Shown: piece by piece, positions 19,641 through 28,934 of the stretch
How the letters are laid out: each line of letters starts with the position of its first letter
How positions within the stretch are numbered: position 1 is the first letter of the stretch
Assembly (NCBI RefSeq): GCF_001514285.1
Contig: NZ_KQ949027.1
Location: 248,001 to 312,000 of the forward strand
Source: Streptomyces sp. DSM 15324
GTDB lineage: Bacteria; Actinomycetota; Actinomycetes; Streptomycetales; Streptomycetaceae
Reading direction: 5' to 3'
DNA: 64,000 bases
Notes under the pieces: generated by a model
Seen by the model: only the letters and a program-made list of their open reading frames with translations
What the model was told of the DNA's origin: nothing
The model's database searches: none
Translations under genes and position numbers: made by a program

Positions 19641-21044
19641 ATGAGCGAAGACAAGAGCGGAGAGACGACGGCCAGCCGGACGACGGCCGACCGGACGACG
19701 GGCAGCCAGCCCAAGGAAGCCGACGTGCTGCGGACCATGCTGAACCGGCCGGAGTACCGCAAGGCGCTGGTGTTCTGCGGGCTGATCGGCGTCCCGGTGG
19801 CGCTGATCGCGTTCTGGTTCCTCGCGGCGGTCAACAAGCTGGAGCGTCTGGTCTGGCAGGAGTGGCCGCAGGACCTGGGCTGGCAGCACGCCCCCTGGTG
19901 GTGGGGGCTGCCGCTGCTGACGGTGGCGGGGCTCGTGGTCGGTGTGGTGGCCGCCCGGTTCCCCGGACGGGGCGGACATGTGCCGGCGGGCGGACTGCAC
20001 GCGGGCGGGATCACCAAGGCGGCGCTGCCCGGGGTCGTGGTGGCCGCCATGGTCGGTCTGCCGCTCGGGGTCGTGCTGGGCCCCGAGGCGCCGCTGATCG
20101 CGCTGGGCGGCAGCCTCGCGCTGCTGTTCGCGAGCCTGGTGCGGGCGCCGCAGACCGAGGCGAGCGCGGGGCTGCTGGCGGCGGCCGGGTCCGCGGCGTC
20201 CATCTCGGCGCTGTTCGGGAACCCGGTGGTGGGCGCGGTGCTGCTGATGGAGGTGGCCGGCGTGGGCGGCCCGCAGCTGTTCGCGGTGATGCTGCCGGCC
20301 CTGCTGGCCAGCGGCGTCGGGGACCTGATCTTCACCGGGTTCGTACACTGGACCGGCTTCGAGACGGGCAGCCTGGACATCGGTCTGCCCAAGCCGCCGC
20401 CGCTCGACTGGCCGGATGTGCTGTGGGTGCTGGTGCTGGCGCCGGTCATCGCGTTCGCCGTCCACTGGATCTTCGTGGGCGGACGGTTCACCGCCGGGTT
20501 TGTCACGACGCACACCGTGCGCAACACCACCCTGTGCGGCATCGGTGTCGCGGTCTGCGTCACGCTGTACGCGGTCTCCACCGGGCGCTCCCCGGCCGAG
20601 GCCGCGCTGTCCGGGGAGGCCACCCTGTCCGAGCTGGCGAAGGACCCGCACGCCTGGCCGGTGGGCGCCCTGATCGCCGTCCTCGCCTTCAAGTCGCTCG
20701 CGTACGGGCTGTGTCTGGGCAGCATGCGCGGTGGCCCCATCTTCCCCTCGCTGTTCCTGGGCGGGGCGGCCGGCGCCCTGCTCGCGCCGCTGCCCGGGCT
20801 CGGGCTGGTGCCGGCGATGGCGGCCGGGATGGCGGCCTCGGTGACCGCCGCCCTCAAGGTGCCGGTGAGCAGCGTGGTGCTGGTCGTGCTGCTGCTGGGC
20901 AATGTGGACACAGTGGCGTTGGTGGTGCTGGCCGCCGTGCTCGCCTTCGTCGTGGTCGAGATGCTGCCGCAGGGTCCGGAGATCCCGCCGTTCAGCGCGC
21001 CGGAATCCGGTCGAGCGCGTCGTCCAGGGTCGAAGCGGCCATGA
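19641..21044 (+). CDS. ClC-family chloride channel/transporter
   Basis: 467 residues with about 11 membrane segments. ClC signatures are visible: GPEAPLIALGGS (the GxEGP-like second motif), the FGNPVVGAVLLMEV helix and GPIFPSLFLGGAAGA (the GxFxP anion-binding motif). N-terminal residues 1-35 are hydrophilic. It would move chloride or a related anion, as an exchanger or channel; the gating glutamate context is the GPEAP glutamate. The gene overlaps the convergent GH15 gene by 53 bases at the 3' ends, so neither can have a separate terminator between them. Confidence 0.88.
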   Translation: MSEDKSGETTASRTTADRTTGSQPKEADVLRTMLNRPEYRKALVFCGLIGVPVALIAFWFLAAVNKLERLVWQEWPQDLGWQHAPWWWGLPLLTVAGLVVGVVAARFPGRGGHVPAGGLHAGGITKAALPGVVVAAMVGLPLGVVLGPEAPLIALGGSLALLFASLVRAPQTEASAGLLAAAGSAASISALFGNPVVGAVLLMEVAGVGGPQLFAVMLPALLASGVGDLIFTGFVHWTGFETGSLDIGLPKPPPLDWPDVLWVLVLAPVIAFAVHWIFVGGRFTAGFVTTHTVRNTTLCGIGVAVCVTLYAVSTGRSPAEAALSGEATLSELAKDPHAWPVGALIAVLAFKSLAYGLCLGSMRGGPIFPSLFLGGAAGALLAPLPGLGLVPAMAAGMAASVTAALKVPVSSVVLVVLLLGNVDTVALVVLAAVLAFVVVEMLPQGPEIPPFSAPESGRARRPGSKRP

Positions 21045-22815
21045 TCAGCGACAGATGGGTGAAGGCCTGCGGGAAGTTGCCGAGCTGCTCCCCGCTCGGG
21101 CCGATCTCCTCGGCGAACAGGCCGACGTGGTTGGCGTACGTCTGCATCTTCTCGAAGGTGTAGCGGGCCTGCGGGAGCCGGCCGGAGCGGGCGAGGGCGT
21201 CGACGTACAGGAAGGTGCACAGGCTGAACGTGCCCTCCGAGCCGCGCAGTCCGTCGGGTGAGGCCGCCGGGTCGTAGCGGTAGACCAGGCTGTCGGAGAC
21301 CAGTCGCTGGTCGATGGCGTCGAGGGTGGACAGCCAGCCGGGGCTGCGCGGGGCGATGAAGCCGACGCGCGGGGCGATCAGCAGCGAGGCGTCGAGGACG
21401 TCACCGCCGTAGTGCTGGACGAGGGCCTGTTCCTTCTGGCTCCAGCCGCGCTCCATGACCTGTTCCAGGATCTCGTCGCGGGCCCGGGTCCAGCGCGCGG
21501 TGTCGGCGGGCCGGCGGAACTGCTCGGCCATGCGCAGGCAGTTGTCGAAGGCGGCCCAGCACATCACCCGGCTGTAGGTGAAGTCCTTGCGGCCGCCGCG
21601 GGTCTCCCAGACGCCTTCGTCGGGCCGGTCCCAGTGCTCGCTCAGCCAGTCCATGAGCCGGGTCAGGCCCTTCCAGCCGTGGTAGCCGACCTGTTGGCCG
21701 ATCTCGTCGATGCCCTCGGACATCGCGTAGAACATCTCGCCGTAGATGTCGAGCTGGAGCTGGTCGGCGGCGCCGTTCCCGGCGCGTACGGGGCTCGACC
21801 CCCGGTAGCCCTCGAAGTGGTCGAGGGTCTCCTCGGTCAGCACGGGGTCGCCGTCGACCCGGTACATGATCTGCAGCGGTTCGGCGCCGGAGCCGGCGCG
21901 GGACCGCAGCCGGTCGCCCAGCCAGCGTATGAACTGGGCGGCCTCCTCGAGGAAGCCCAGGTCGAGCAGGGCCCGCACGGACAGCGAGCCGTCGCGCACC
22001 CAGGTGTAGCGGTAGTCCCAGTTGCGTTCCCCGCCGACCTGCTCGGGCAGTCCCATGGTGGCGGCGGCGACGGGGGCGCCGGTCGGGCCGTACGTGAGGA
22101 GCTTGAGGGTGATGGCCGAGCGGTTGACCATGTCCGGCCAGCGGCCCCGGTAGCGGGAGGTGCGCACCCAGCGCTGCCAGAAGTCGATGACGTCCCACAT
22201 GCCCGCCTCGACCGAGTCGACGGTGGGCGGCGGCGGGGCCTCGCCGTCCGGGCCGCACACCGTGAACACGGCCGCCGCCGACTGGCCCGCGTTCAGCGTG
22301 ACCGAGCCGCGGACGTCCGTGCCGTGCGGCTCCAGCGGGAACGTCGTGCGCAGATAACCGGTCGCCCCGCGGGTGCGGAAGGCGGCGGACGCGTCGGCCA
22401 GGTCGAGGGTGTGGCTCGCCCGGCCGTAGTCGAAGCGGGGCCGGCAGTCCAGGTCGAAGCGCACGGTGCCGCGCACGGTCCGCACCACCCGCACCACGGA
22501 GTGCCGGTCGGACGGGGTGCCGGAGGTGATGACGGGCATGTGGTCGATCACCTCGCCGACCCCGTCCGGTGACAGGAACCGGGTCACGACGACGGCGCTG
22601 TCCGGGTAGTACAGCTGGCGGCGCGTCACGTCGGGGGCGGTCGGCGCGAACAGGAAGTGTCCGCCGCGCTCATGGTCCAGCAGGGACGCGAAGACGCTCG
22701 GCGAGTCGAAGCGGGGCGCCGCCAGCCAGTCGACGACCCCCTCGGAGGTCACCAGCGCGGCGGTCTGGAGGTCCCCGATCAGCCCGTGGTCGGCGATGGG
22801 CGGGTAGCGGTCCAC
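20992..22815 (-). CDS. GH15 family glycoside hydrolase (glucoamylase/trehalase-like)
   Basis: 607 residues from GTG 22815, chosen for the GAGGAGGG site 6-7 bases upstream. It has no signal peptide, so is cytosolic. An N-terminal super-beta-sandwich (about 1-220) precedes the alpha/alpha barrel. Barrel motifs are ERNWDYRYTWVRDGSLSV (GH15 signature) and, near the C terminus, the catalytic EEIGPSGEQLGNFPQAFTH. Actinobacterial members act on alpha-glucans or trehalose; the substrate cannot be fixed here. It follows the DUF2252 gene by 14 bases, in an operon that began with a GMC oxidoreductase now broken. Its 3' end overlaps the ClC gene. Confidence 0.88.
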   Translation of the reverse strand: MDRYPPIADHGLIGDLQTAALVTSEGVVDWLAAPRFDSPSVFASLLDHERGGHFLFAPTAPDVTRRQLYYPDSAVVVTRFLSPDGVGEVIDHMPVITSGTPSDRHSVVRVVRTVRGTVRFDLDCRPRFDYGRASHTLDLADASAAFRTRGATGYLRTTFPLEPHGTDVRGSVTLNAGQSAAAVFTVCGPDGEAPPPPTVDSVEAGMWDVIDFWQRWVRTSRYRGRWPDMVNRSAITLKLLTYGPTGAPVAAATMGLPEQVGGERNWDYRYTWVRDGSLSVRALLDLGFLEEAAQFIRWLGDRLRSRAGSGAEPLQIMYRVDGDPVLTEETLDHFEGYRGSSPVRAGNGAADQLQLDIYGEMFYAMSEGIDEIGQQVGYHGWKGLTRLMDWLSEHWDRPDEGVWETRGGRKDFTYSRVMCWAAFDNCLRMAEQFRRPADTARWTRARDEILEQVMERGWSQKEQALVQHYGGDVLDASLLIAPRVGFIAPRSPGWLSTLDAIDQRLVSDSLVYRYDPAASPDGLRGSEGTFSLCTFLYVDALARSGRLPQARYTFEKMQTYANHVGLFAEEIGPSGEQLGNFPQAFTHLSLIMAASTLDDALDRIPAR

Positions 22816-22829
22816 GGCGTGCCCTCCTC

Positions 22830-24248
22830 TCAGGCCGACTCGGCAAGGACGCGTCCTGACCTGACCGCGTCCAGGAGGGCCTGGTGGTCCTTCTCGTTCT
22901 GGTCGGCGTACAGCTCGGCGAAGGTGGCGAGCGCGCGGTCGAAGACGTCGGCGCGGCCCAGGTAGGAGGCGATCGCGATGCGGTCGCCGGAGCGGGCGTG
23001 GGCGCGGGCCAGGGTGGCGCCGCACAGCCGCCCGAACAGAGCCATCCGCTTCGGCGACATGTTCTCGGCCACGGCGATGCCCTTCCAGTCGCGCAGCTGG
23101 CGGACGTAGAAGTCCCGGCGGCGGCCGTCGATGCCCGTGACGCGCTCCCAGCCGAGGAAGATGTCGCTGGTGGCCTGCATCAGCCGTTGCCCGGCGACGA
23201 CCCGCTCGCCCTGGGTGCGGAACCCGCTGGCACCCGCGTAGGGCGCCAGGACCGACTCGTCGGCCTCCTTGGCCTGGAGGAACAGCGGGTCCTCGTCGTC
23301 CTTGCCGAGCAGCAGGATGATCCAGCAGCGGGTGCCGACGCTGCCCACGCCGACGACCTTGCGCGCGATGTCGGCGACGCGGTAGCTCTCCAGCAGGAAG
23401 CGGCGGTCGGTCTCCAGGGTCTGGCCGTAGCGCTCGACGAGCCGGCTGAGCTCCGTCTCCAGCGCGCCGCGCTCGCCTTTCGGATACAGGCTGTCGAGCC
23501 GGACCAGCAGCGGCGGGTCGTTGGCGATGCGGCGCTCGCCGTCGACGACATGGGTGAGTTTCCCGAAGACCTGAAGGGTGTCGTGCTCCCTGGCCCGCTC
23601 CCGGGTCTGTGCCCAGCGCTCACTGGTCTCGGCGTCGAGGTCCAGGCCGGACTGCCGCTGGAGTTCGTCCGCCTCGAAGCGGGTGTACCAGACCTCCAGA
23701 TTGGTCATGCCCGCGAACTTGTGCATCGCCTCGCGGTACGCCCCTACGGCGGCCCGCACCACGCGCGCCCGCTGCTTGGCCCCGAAGCCGTTGGCGCGGC
23801 CCGCGATGACCAGGCTGGCCGACAGCCGTTTGACGTCCCACTCCCAGGGGCCGGGCAGGGTCTCGTCGAAGTCGTTGATGTCGAACATCAGCCGGCGTTC
23901 CGGCGAGGCCAGCAGCCGGAAGTTCAGCATGTGCGCGTCACCGCAGCACTGGACCCGGATGCCGGTGCGGGGTGTCTCCGCGAGGTCGGCGGCCATGATG
24001 GCGGCGGCGCCCCGGTAGAAGCGGAACGGGGACTCGCTCATCCTGCCGTAGCGGATGGGCACGAGTTCGGGGACCCGCTTCGCCGACTGGCCCTCGATGA
24101 TGTCGACCGGGTCGGTGCGCTTGGGGGGCGGGGTGAACTCGGCGTGCGCGGACCTCGGGACGGCGTCGCGGGCGGCCTTGCCGCGCTCGGCGCGCTCCTT
24201 CGGGGTGCGGTGGCGCATGTCGTGACCGGTGGGGTTGCTTTCGCTCAT
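22830..24248 (-). CDS. DUF2252 domain protein
   Basis: 472 residues, soluble. This is the typical DUF2252 sequence: FRFYRGAAAIMAADLA, CGDAHMLNFRLLASPERRLMF, DINDFDETLPGPWEWDVKRL. The family has a kinase-like fold (the CGDAHxxNF and DxNDFDE motifs mimic aminoglycoside-phosphotransferase catalytic and metal loops), but no reaction has been shown to my knowledge. ATG 24248 overlaps the TGA of the broken GMC gene (ATGA), and the GH15 gene starts 14 bases after its stop, so it is the middle of a coupled operon. Confidence 0.85.
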   Translation of the reverse strand: MSESNPTGHDMRHRTPKERAERGKAARDAVPRSAHAEFTPPPKRTDPVDIIEGQSAKRVPELVPIRYGRMSESPFRFYRGAAAIMAADLAETPRTGIRVQCCGDAHMLNFRLLASPERRLMFDINDFDETLPGPWEWDVKRLSASLVIAGRANGFGAKQRARVVRAAVGAYREAMHKFAGMTNLEVWYTRFEADELQRQSGLDLDAETSERWAQTRERAREHDTLQVFGKLTHVVDGERRIANDPPLLVRLDSLYPKGERGALETELSRLVERYGQTLETDRRFLLESYRVADIARKVVGVGSVGTRCWIILLLGKDDEDPLFLQAKEADESVLAPYAGASGFRTQGERVVAGQRLMQATSDIFLGWERVTGIDGRRRDFYVRQLRDWKGIAVAENMSPKRMALFGRLCGATLARAHARSGDRIAIASYLGRADVFDRALATFAELYADQNEKDHQALLDAVRSGRVLAESA

Positions 24249-24786
24249 TGCAGACGCTCCACGATGTGGTCGCCGACGCGCAGGGCGTTGGCGATGGCCG
24301 TCAGCGACGGATTGACCGCGCCGATACTCGGGAAGAAGCTCGTGTCGACGACGTAGAGGGTGTCGAGGTCATGGGCCTTGCAGGTGACGTCGAGCGCGGA
24401 ACTCGCGGGATCGTCGCCGAAGCGGACCGTGCCGGCCTGGTGGGCGGTGGCACCGAGGGGCATGGATCGGCGGCTCGTGCCGGACCGGCTCATGGGCGTA
24501 CTGGGCGCTCGTGGGCCGCTCGGTGGGGTCCTCGCGGGCCGTGTCGGTCGTACCAGTATTCGGGGGCGTGGTTCTTGCCGCGCACGAAGACCGCCGTGGA
24601 GTCCCAGTTGTCGCGTTCCCGGTTGTCGCGTTCCCGGTTGTCGCGTTCCCGGTTGTCGCGTTCCCGGGGGAGGTGGTCACCCCGTTCCAGCATCAGGACG
24701 CGCTTCCCGCCGGGGGCCGGCCGGTGGGCGAGGGTGCCGCCGCCCGCACCGGTGCCGATGACGTCGTAGTGCCGCGCCTCGGACAT
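24245..24786 (-). pseudogene. GMC oxidoreductase, large internal deletion and frameshift
   Basis: The start at 24786 gives YDVIGTGAGGGTLAHR, the FAD-binding Rossmann loop, then ERDNW-STAVFVRGKNHAPEYW, as in full GMC enzymes of about 520 residues. After about 95 residues the frame is lost. The C-terminal segment resumes in another frame with AHQAGTVRFGDDP and VDTSFFPSIGAVNPSLTAIANA, the family's FAD/catalytic-histidine end. Roughly 350 residues are missing. In addition the ERDN piece is repeated four times by a 15-base tandem repeat. The coupled stop-start with the DUF2252 gene survives, so downstream translation may still rely on this relic. Confidence 0.85.
24607..24666. repeat. 15-base tandem repeat, four copies
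   Basis: GTTGTCGCGTTCCCG is repeated four times without mismatch, coding on the minus strand for ERDN(R/W) repeats in the GMC remnant. Perfect copies suggest recent slippage. Confidence 0.9.
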
Positions 24787-25074
24787 ACGGACCGCCGTCC
24801 TCGGAGCACGTACGTGCTGCCGGATGGAAGAGGGAACTCGGGAACAGGGCCACGGGGGCACGGGGGCACAGGGGCTGTTCCGGGTGGTGAGGGGGGAAAT
24901 GATCGGCCGCGGTCCGTCTTCCAACGTAGCCCCGGACGGGGGACCCGGCGAGTCGGCCCCGGCGAGCGCCGCCGGCGGGACGCCGGGGTGCGGGGGTGCG
25001 GCCCGGCGGTGACCATGGGGCCATGGGCGAGAGCGGTCGCGTGGTGGGGGGCGCGCGGCCGCGCGGGGGGCACG

Positions 25075-25140
25075 ATGGTCCTTGACCTGGTGCTGATCGG
25101 TGTGGCGATCGCCGTCCCGCCCAGCCGGCCCCGGCATCCG
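25075..25140 (+). pseudogene. N-terminal fragment of a GAP/SAP-like membrane protein
   Basis: ATG 25075 begins MVLDLVLIGVAIAV, very like the first helix of the six-helix GAP (sulfolipid-addressing-like) membrane proteins of actinomycetes. After PPSRP it becomes unrelated low-complexity sequence with no further helices. It lies in the 430-base gap between the GMC remnant and the membrane protein gene. Seen only as a short match, so tentative. Confidence 0.3.
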
Positions 25141-25214
25141 GCCGCGCGCACCCAGAGCAGGACGGTCGGCCTGTCAGCCTCTTCAGCGCGTCGGCCCGGT
25201 GGCCCCTCGGCCCG

Positions 25215-26630
25215 TCAGACGGTGCTCGGTGCGCCCTCCGGCCCGCTGCCCCCGGTCTCCCCGGCGCCTCCGGTGCCCCCAGTGCCCCCGGGCTCTCCGG
25301 TGTCTCCGGTCTTCCTGATGGTCTCCCCCGTCTCCCCGGTGTCGAGGAACTCGCGGATGCCGAAGGCGGCCAGCACGATCACGGCCGTCCAGATCACCAC
25401 CGCCATGGTCGGATAGCTCCAGGTGAACAGGACGATCGCGGCCACCGCGAGGATCACCACCCCGATCCACATCTTGAAGCGGTGCACGAACCGCCCCACC
25501 GGGCCGAGCCGCAGGCCCGCCGAAAGGGCCACGTCCCGGCCCGCGCCGATGCCCTTGCTGAAGAAGTGCCGGGTGAAGACGGCCGGCCGGGAGGGCCCGA
25601 CGAAGAACGCGCCGATGGCCGTGACCAGGGCCAGCGCCCCGACCGCCCGCACACTGGAGCGCAGGAACCGCACCAGCGCGTCGTAGATCGCGCCCGCCGC
25701 GCCCTCGTTCGTGCCCTGGGGCAGATGGTCGAGGTACACCGCGCGGAAGACGGTGAGGGCCACGCCCAGCAGCACCATGGCGAGGAAGAAGCCGATCGCG
25801 GCCCCGATCAGCGCCCTTCGCCGGTGGGCGGCCACGAACACGCCCGCGGCGGCGACCAGCACCGCGATGATCGGCAGCCAGTTGCCGACGACCTCCAGGA
25901 TGCGCATATACGTCTTGATCTTGCCGATGTCCTTGCCCTGGACCACCACGAAGTCCGTGTGGACGGCCGGGATCTTCGACGCCACGGTCAGTCCCGACGC
26001 GACCAGCCGGTCCTTCACCTGGGCGACGATCGGACCGACGTCGATGGCGACCTGATCGTCCTTCAGCTGCACGACACTGTCGGAGCTGCCCGTCAGCGCC
26101 TTGTCCACGGCCGCGTGGGCCCGGCGGTTGGCGTTCTTCCAGGCCGTCTCGAAGGCGGAGCTGGAGACCACGCGCATCACGGTGGTGCTGATCAGCTCCT
26201 TCAATCCGCTGGTGATGGGGCCGTCGAGGTTGGCGACGAGACCGGCGACCTTGGGCGGCACGCCCTTCTCGGCCGCCGCGTCGCTGAGCTGCTTGACCAG
26301 CGCGTCCACGTCGATCTGCCGGATCACGGCGTCGGTGACGCGGGTCGTGACGGCCTTCTGGACGTCCGGGTTCGAGGCGAGCGGCGCCACCGTCGCGACA
26401 TAGCGGTCGGTGTCCCGCACGATGCTGTTCGCCCAGACCGCGACGACCGCGAGCAGGGCCAGCAGGGACGCCAGGATGATGAGCAGGGTGGAGCCGAGCG
26501 CGCGCAGCCGGTGCTTCGGTTCGTGGCGGGCGCTCTCCAGCTCCCGCACCCGGCGGTGCAGTTCCTCGATCTCACGCTCCTGCGCGCGGTCCGGCTGCCG
26601 CTCCGGCGGCGGTGTTTCGCTGCCTGTCAT
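25215..26630 (-). CDS. integral membrane protein with coiled-coil start and large external domain
   Basis: 471 residues from ATG 26630. Residues about 12-40 are a charged coiled coil (EREIEELHRRVRELESARHE). A membrane helix is at about 47-70. A soluble region to about 245 carries repeated helices (VTTRVTDAVIRQIDVDALV). Three to four more helices follow to 435 and then a Gly/Thr/Glu tail. This architecture is common in Streptomyces membrane proteins of unknown function, often next to ion or sugar genes; no catalytic motif is visible. I do not assign a function. Confidence 0.7.
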   Translation of the reverse strand: MTGSETPPPERQPDRAQEREIEELHRRVRELESARHEPKHRLRALGSTLLIILASLLALLAVVAVWANSIVRDTDRYVATVAPLASNPDVQKAVTTRVTDAVIRQIDVDALVKQLSDAAAEKGVPPKVAGLVANLDGPITSGLKELISTTVMRVVSSSAFETAWKNANRRAHAAVDKALTGSSDSVVQLKDDQVAIDVGPIVAQVKDRLVASGLTVASKIPAVHTDFVVVQGKDIGKIKTYMRILEVVGNWLPIIAVLVAAAGVFVAAHRRRALIGAAIGFFLAMVLLGVALTVFRAVYLDHLPQGTNEGAAGAIYDALVRFLRSSVRAVGALALVTAIGAFFVGPSRPAVFTRHFFSKGIGAGRDVALSAGLRLGPVGRFVHRFKMWIGVVILAVAAIVLFTWSYPTMAVVIWTAVIVLAAFGIREFLDTGETGETIRKTGDTGEPGGTGGTGGAGETGGSGPEGAPSTV

Positions 26631-26799
26631 GCCTCCGAGAAGATCCCGGCGGGGGCAGGCGGGCGAGCCGGGAGGGGCCGGTGGGGTGACCGGACGGGCC
26701 GCGGGGCGGCCGGGCGGGTGACCGGGCAGCGGGTGCGACGGCCCTGGTCCGGTGTTGCAATGGCTGTCGGGGGACCCCCGAGCACCAGAGGTGACGGCC

Positions 26800-27243
26800 G
26801 TGAGCGAGCACATCGAGGAGATGGGACCCATCGACTACCTGGTCGTGGAGTTCCCCGGCAACCGCATGACGGGTGAGGCCTTCCCGCTGCTGGTCGATCT
26901 GGTGGACCGCGGCATCGTCCGGATCCTGGACCTGATGTTCATCAGGAAGGACGAGGACGGCTCGGTGACCGCCCTGGAGATCGCCGATCTCACCGGTGAC
27001 GGGGAACTGGACCTCACCGTCTTCGAGGGCGTCCACTCCGGTGTGCTGGGCCAGGACGACCTGGAGGAGGCGGCCGCGGCGGTGGAGCCGGGCAACTCCG
27101 CCGGGCTGCTGGTGTACGAGAACCTGTGGGCGGCGCCGTTCGCCGCGGCCCTGCGGCGCGGCGGCGCCCAACTGGTCGCCTCCGGACGGCTGAACGTCCA
27201 GGCCGTCCTCGCCTCGCTCGAAGCCGCCGAGGCCGCCTCCTGA
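26800..27243 (+). CDS. DUF6325 family protein
   Basis: 147 residues from GTG 26800 (AGAGG about 9 bases upstream; an in-frame GTG nine bases earlier lacks a site). The sequence EEMGPIDYLVVEFPGNRMTGE followed by LVDRGIVRILDLMFIRKDEDG is the family signature. An acidic middle and a Leu/Ala helix at the C terminus follow. Soluble; members are related to the DUF1269 membrane/stress proteins but have no known activity. A very strong hairpin follows the stop. Confidence 0.78.
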   Translation: MSEHIEEMGPIDYLVVEFPGNRMTGEAFPLLVDLVDRGIVRILDLMFIRKDEDGSVTALEIADLTGDGELDLTVFEGVHSGVLGQDDLEEAAAAVEPGNSAGLLVYENLWAAPFAAALRRGGAQLVASGRLNVQAVLASLEAAEAAS

Positions 27244-27260
27244 CTGACCTGACGGTCCGC

Positions 27261-27297
27261 GGGACGCACCCCGGCCGGGCCGGCCGGGGTGCGTCCC
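27261..27297. terminator. strong bidirectional hairpin
   Basis: A perfect 16-bp stem (GGGACGCACCCCGGCC with its complement) and a 5-base loop lie between the DUF6325 gene (+) and the lipoprotein gene (-), which converge here. Confidence 0.85.
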
Positions 27298-27324
27298 GGC
27301 GGGCCCGGCCGGGGTGCGGCCGTC

Positions 27325-27696
27325 TCAGCCGCCTCCGCCCACGACGGAGTAGCTCAGCCAGGGGGACTGACCGTCCGTGTACTCGACGGACATCTGCGTG
27401 CCGAGGTAGAAGGACTCGCCGCCGACGCGGCCGCTCTGGTTGTTGCCTGCCGTCGTCAGCGCACAGTCCGTGTTGGCGTACAGCCGGATGTCGTCGTCGG
27501 TGAAGTTGTCGACGTGGTGAGCGCCGCCGGGCAGCGGGTGGCAGCCGTCGCGGGAGGGGCTCTGGATCTGCACCACCCGCTTCTCGGGGGTCGTGTACTC
27601 GATCGTGCCCACGGCGGAGTGCCCGGTACAGCCCGCGACGGCGAGCAGGAGAGCGACGGCTGCGGCCCGCCGGCCGGCGCGGCTGTGACAGATCAT
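27325..27696 (-). CDS. small lipoprotein
   Basis: 123 residues from ATG 27696 (GAGGA 9 bases upstream). The N terminus RAGRRAAAVALLLAVAGC is a type II signal peptide with lipobox AVAG-C, so the mature protein is tethered to the outer face of the membrane at about Cys22. The remaining 100 residues are beta-rich with two Cys (DGCHPL and TDCALT), perhaps one disulfide. The ending, SPWLSYSVVGGGG, is Gly-rich. The family is unknown; its size and cysteines suggest a small all-beta surface domain. Confidence 0.68.
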   Translation of the reverse strand: MICHSRAGRRAAAVALLLAVAGCTGHSAVGTIEYTTPEKRVVQIQSPSRDGCHPLPGGAHHVDNFTDDDIRLYANTDCALTTAGNNQSGRVGGESFYLGTQMSVEYTDGQSPWLSYSVVGGGG

Positions 27697-28050
27697 GGCG
27701 ACGGGTCCTCGTCTGTGCGGGAAGCCCTGCGGAAAGGTCGTCGGGCTCCGGTCGTCGGGCTCTCTTGCGCCCAGGCTCCCGCGACCCGCGGTCCGCGTCA
27801 TCCGGGACGGGACCAGTCGTATGAATCCGGGCCGGGGCGGCGCCCGCTCGAGCGGGCCCTCACGCGGGCCCTCACGCGGGCTCCCACGCGGGCCCTCACA
27901 CAGGTGGAAACCCCACGAAGACACCGGCGCGCCCTCGGGCCCGGCCAGTCGGGCCCCGGCGGCACGTGCGGGTGACCGCCGGGGCCGAACGGCGCAGTGA
28001 TGCCTGCCGTGCGGAGAGGGGAGACGTGCACGGGTGGGGTCAGGTGGTCA
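27697..28050. repeat. gene-free stretch with CACGCGGGCCCT repeats
   Basis: No gene is seen in these 354 bases. At 27861-27896 a 12-base unit is repeated three times, next to a palindrome (GCCCGCTCGAGCGGGC near 27842-27857). It should contain the lipoprotein promoter. Confidence 0.5.
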
Positions 28051-28482
28051 TCAGGTCATCGCCCGGGTGTCCCGGCTCGGCCCGACGCACAGCGCCCACA
28101 GCACGAAGCCGTCGATGACGATCAGCATGATGGCCCAGAACGGGTACCAGGGCAGCCAGGCGAAGTTGGCGATCATGGACAGGCCCGCCAGCACGATACC
28201 GACGAAACGGGCCCACATGGCTCCGCTGAACAGGGCGATGCCCGCCAGCGTGACCACGATGCCGAGCACGAGATGCATCCAGCCCCACCCGGTGAGGCTC
28301 CACTGGAAGGTGTAGTTCCGCGTCGAGACGAACACGTCGTCCTCGGCTATGGCGGATATTCCCTCGAATATCGCCATGACGCCGCCGAACACCATCATGA
28401 TCGCGGCGAACAGTGTCCAGCCGGACACGGCCATTCCCCCGCGGGCCGTGGTGTCCGTCATTCCCCTGCCGTGCGTGGCCAT
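28051..28482 (-). CDS. DUF7144-like four-helix membrane protein
   Basis: 143 residues from ATG 28482 (AAGGAG six bases upstream). Four membrane helices carry the family's conserved layout: GWTLFAAIMMVFGGVMAIFEG, GWGWMHLVLGIVVTLAGIAL, WARFVGIVLAGLSMIANF and PYWPFWA-like PWYPFWAIMLIVIDGFVLWAL. These are abundant actinobacterial membrane proteins without known activity, often stress-induced. Monocistronic, divergent from the SHOCT protein gene. Confidence 0.8.
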   Translation of the reverse strand: MATHGRGMTDTTARGGMAVSGWTLFAAIMMVFGGVMAIFEGISAIAEDDVFVSTRNYTFQWSLTGWGWMHLVLGIVVTLAGIALFSGAMWARFVGIVLAGLSMIANFAWLPWYPFWAIMLIVIDGFVLWALCVGPSRDTRAMT

Positions 28483-28612
28483 GTCGAGCTCCTTCGCTTC
28501 GGCGAACACACAGGATCAGGCTGCCACGGATTACCGAACCCGGCAGATCAGGACAGAGCGTGCTGCAATGGAGGGACCCCGAGGACCCGTCCCGGACGAG
28601 AAGGGGATCGCC

Positions 28613-28912
28613 ATGCCTGGTCTTCTGCGCGGAGTCGCCCGCACCGCGGTGGTGGCGGGAACGGCGACCGCGGTATCCAACCGAGTGTCACGCCGTCAGC
28701 AGGGCCGCTGGGCCGCCCAGGCCGAGGAGCAGCAGGCCTACCAGCAGCCCCAGGGCTACCAGCAGCCCCCGCCGACGCCCGCGGCTCCCCCTTCCACCGC
28801 GGACGAGATGACCAACAAGATCGACCAGCTCAAGCAGCTCGGCGATCTGAAGGCCCAAGGCATCCTGAGCGAGGCCGAGTTCGAGGAGCAGAAGCGCCGG
28901 CTGCTCGCCTGA
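28613..28912 (+). CDS. SHOCT-domain protein
   Basis: 99 residues from ATG 28613 after AAGGGG. The N-terminal MPGLLRGVARTAVVAGTATA is a short hydrophobic/basic segment. A Gln/Pro-rich linker (QAYQQPQGYQQPPP) leads to a C-terminal SHOCT domain (KIDQLKQLGDLKAQGILSEA then EFEEQKRRLL), a short helical hairpin thought to mediate oligomer contacts. Such proteins are probable membrane-associated adaptors; the partner is unknown. Confidence 0.8.
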   Translation: MPGLLRGVARTAVVAGTATAVSNRVSRRQQGRWAAQAEEQQAYQQPQGYQQPPPTPAAPPSTADEMTNKIDQLKQLGDLKAQGILSEAEFEEQKRRLLA

Positions 28913-28934
28913 GGGCCCGGCGTACGATCGCCCG

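Noticed and set aside
24607..24666. Repeat array as a CRISPR or integration site
   Set aside because: Perfect 15-base tandem units without spacers, explained by slippage within a coding remnant.
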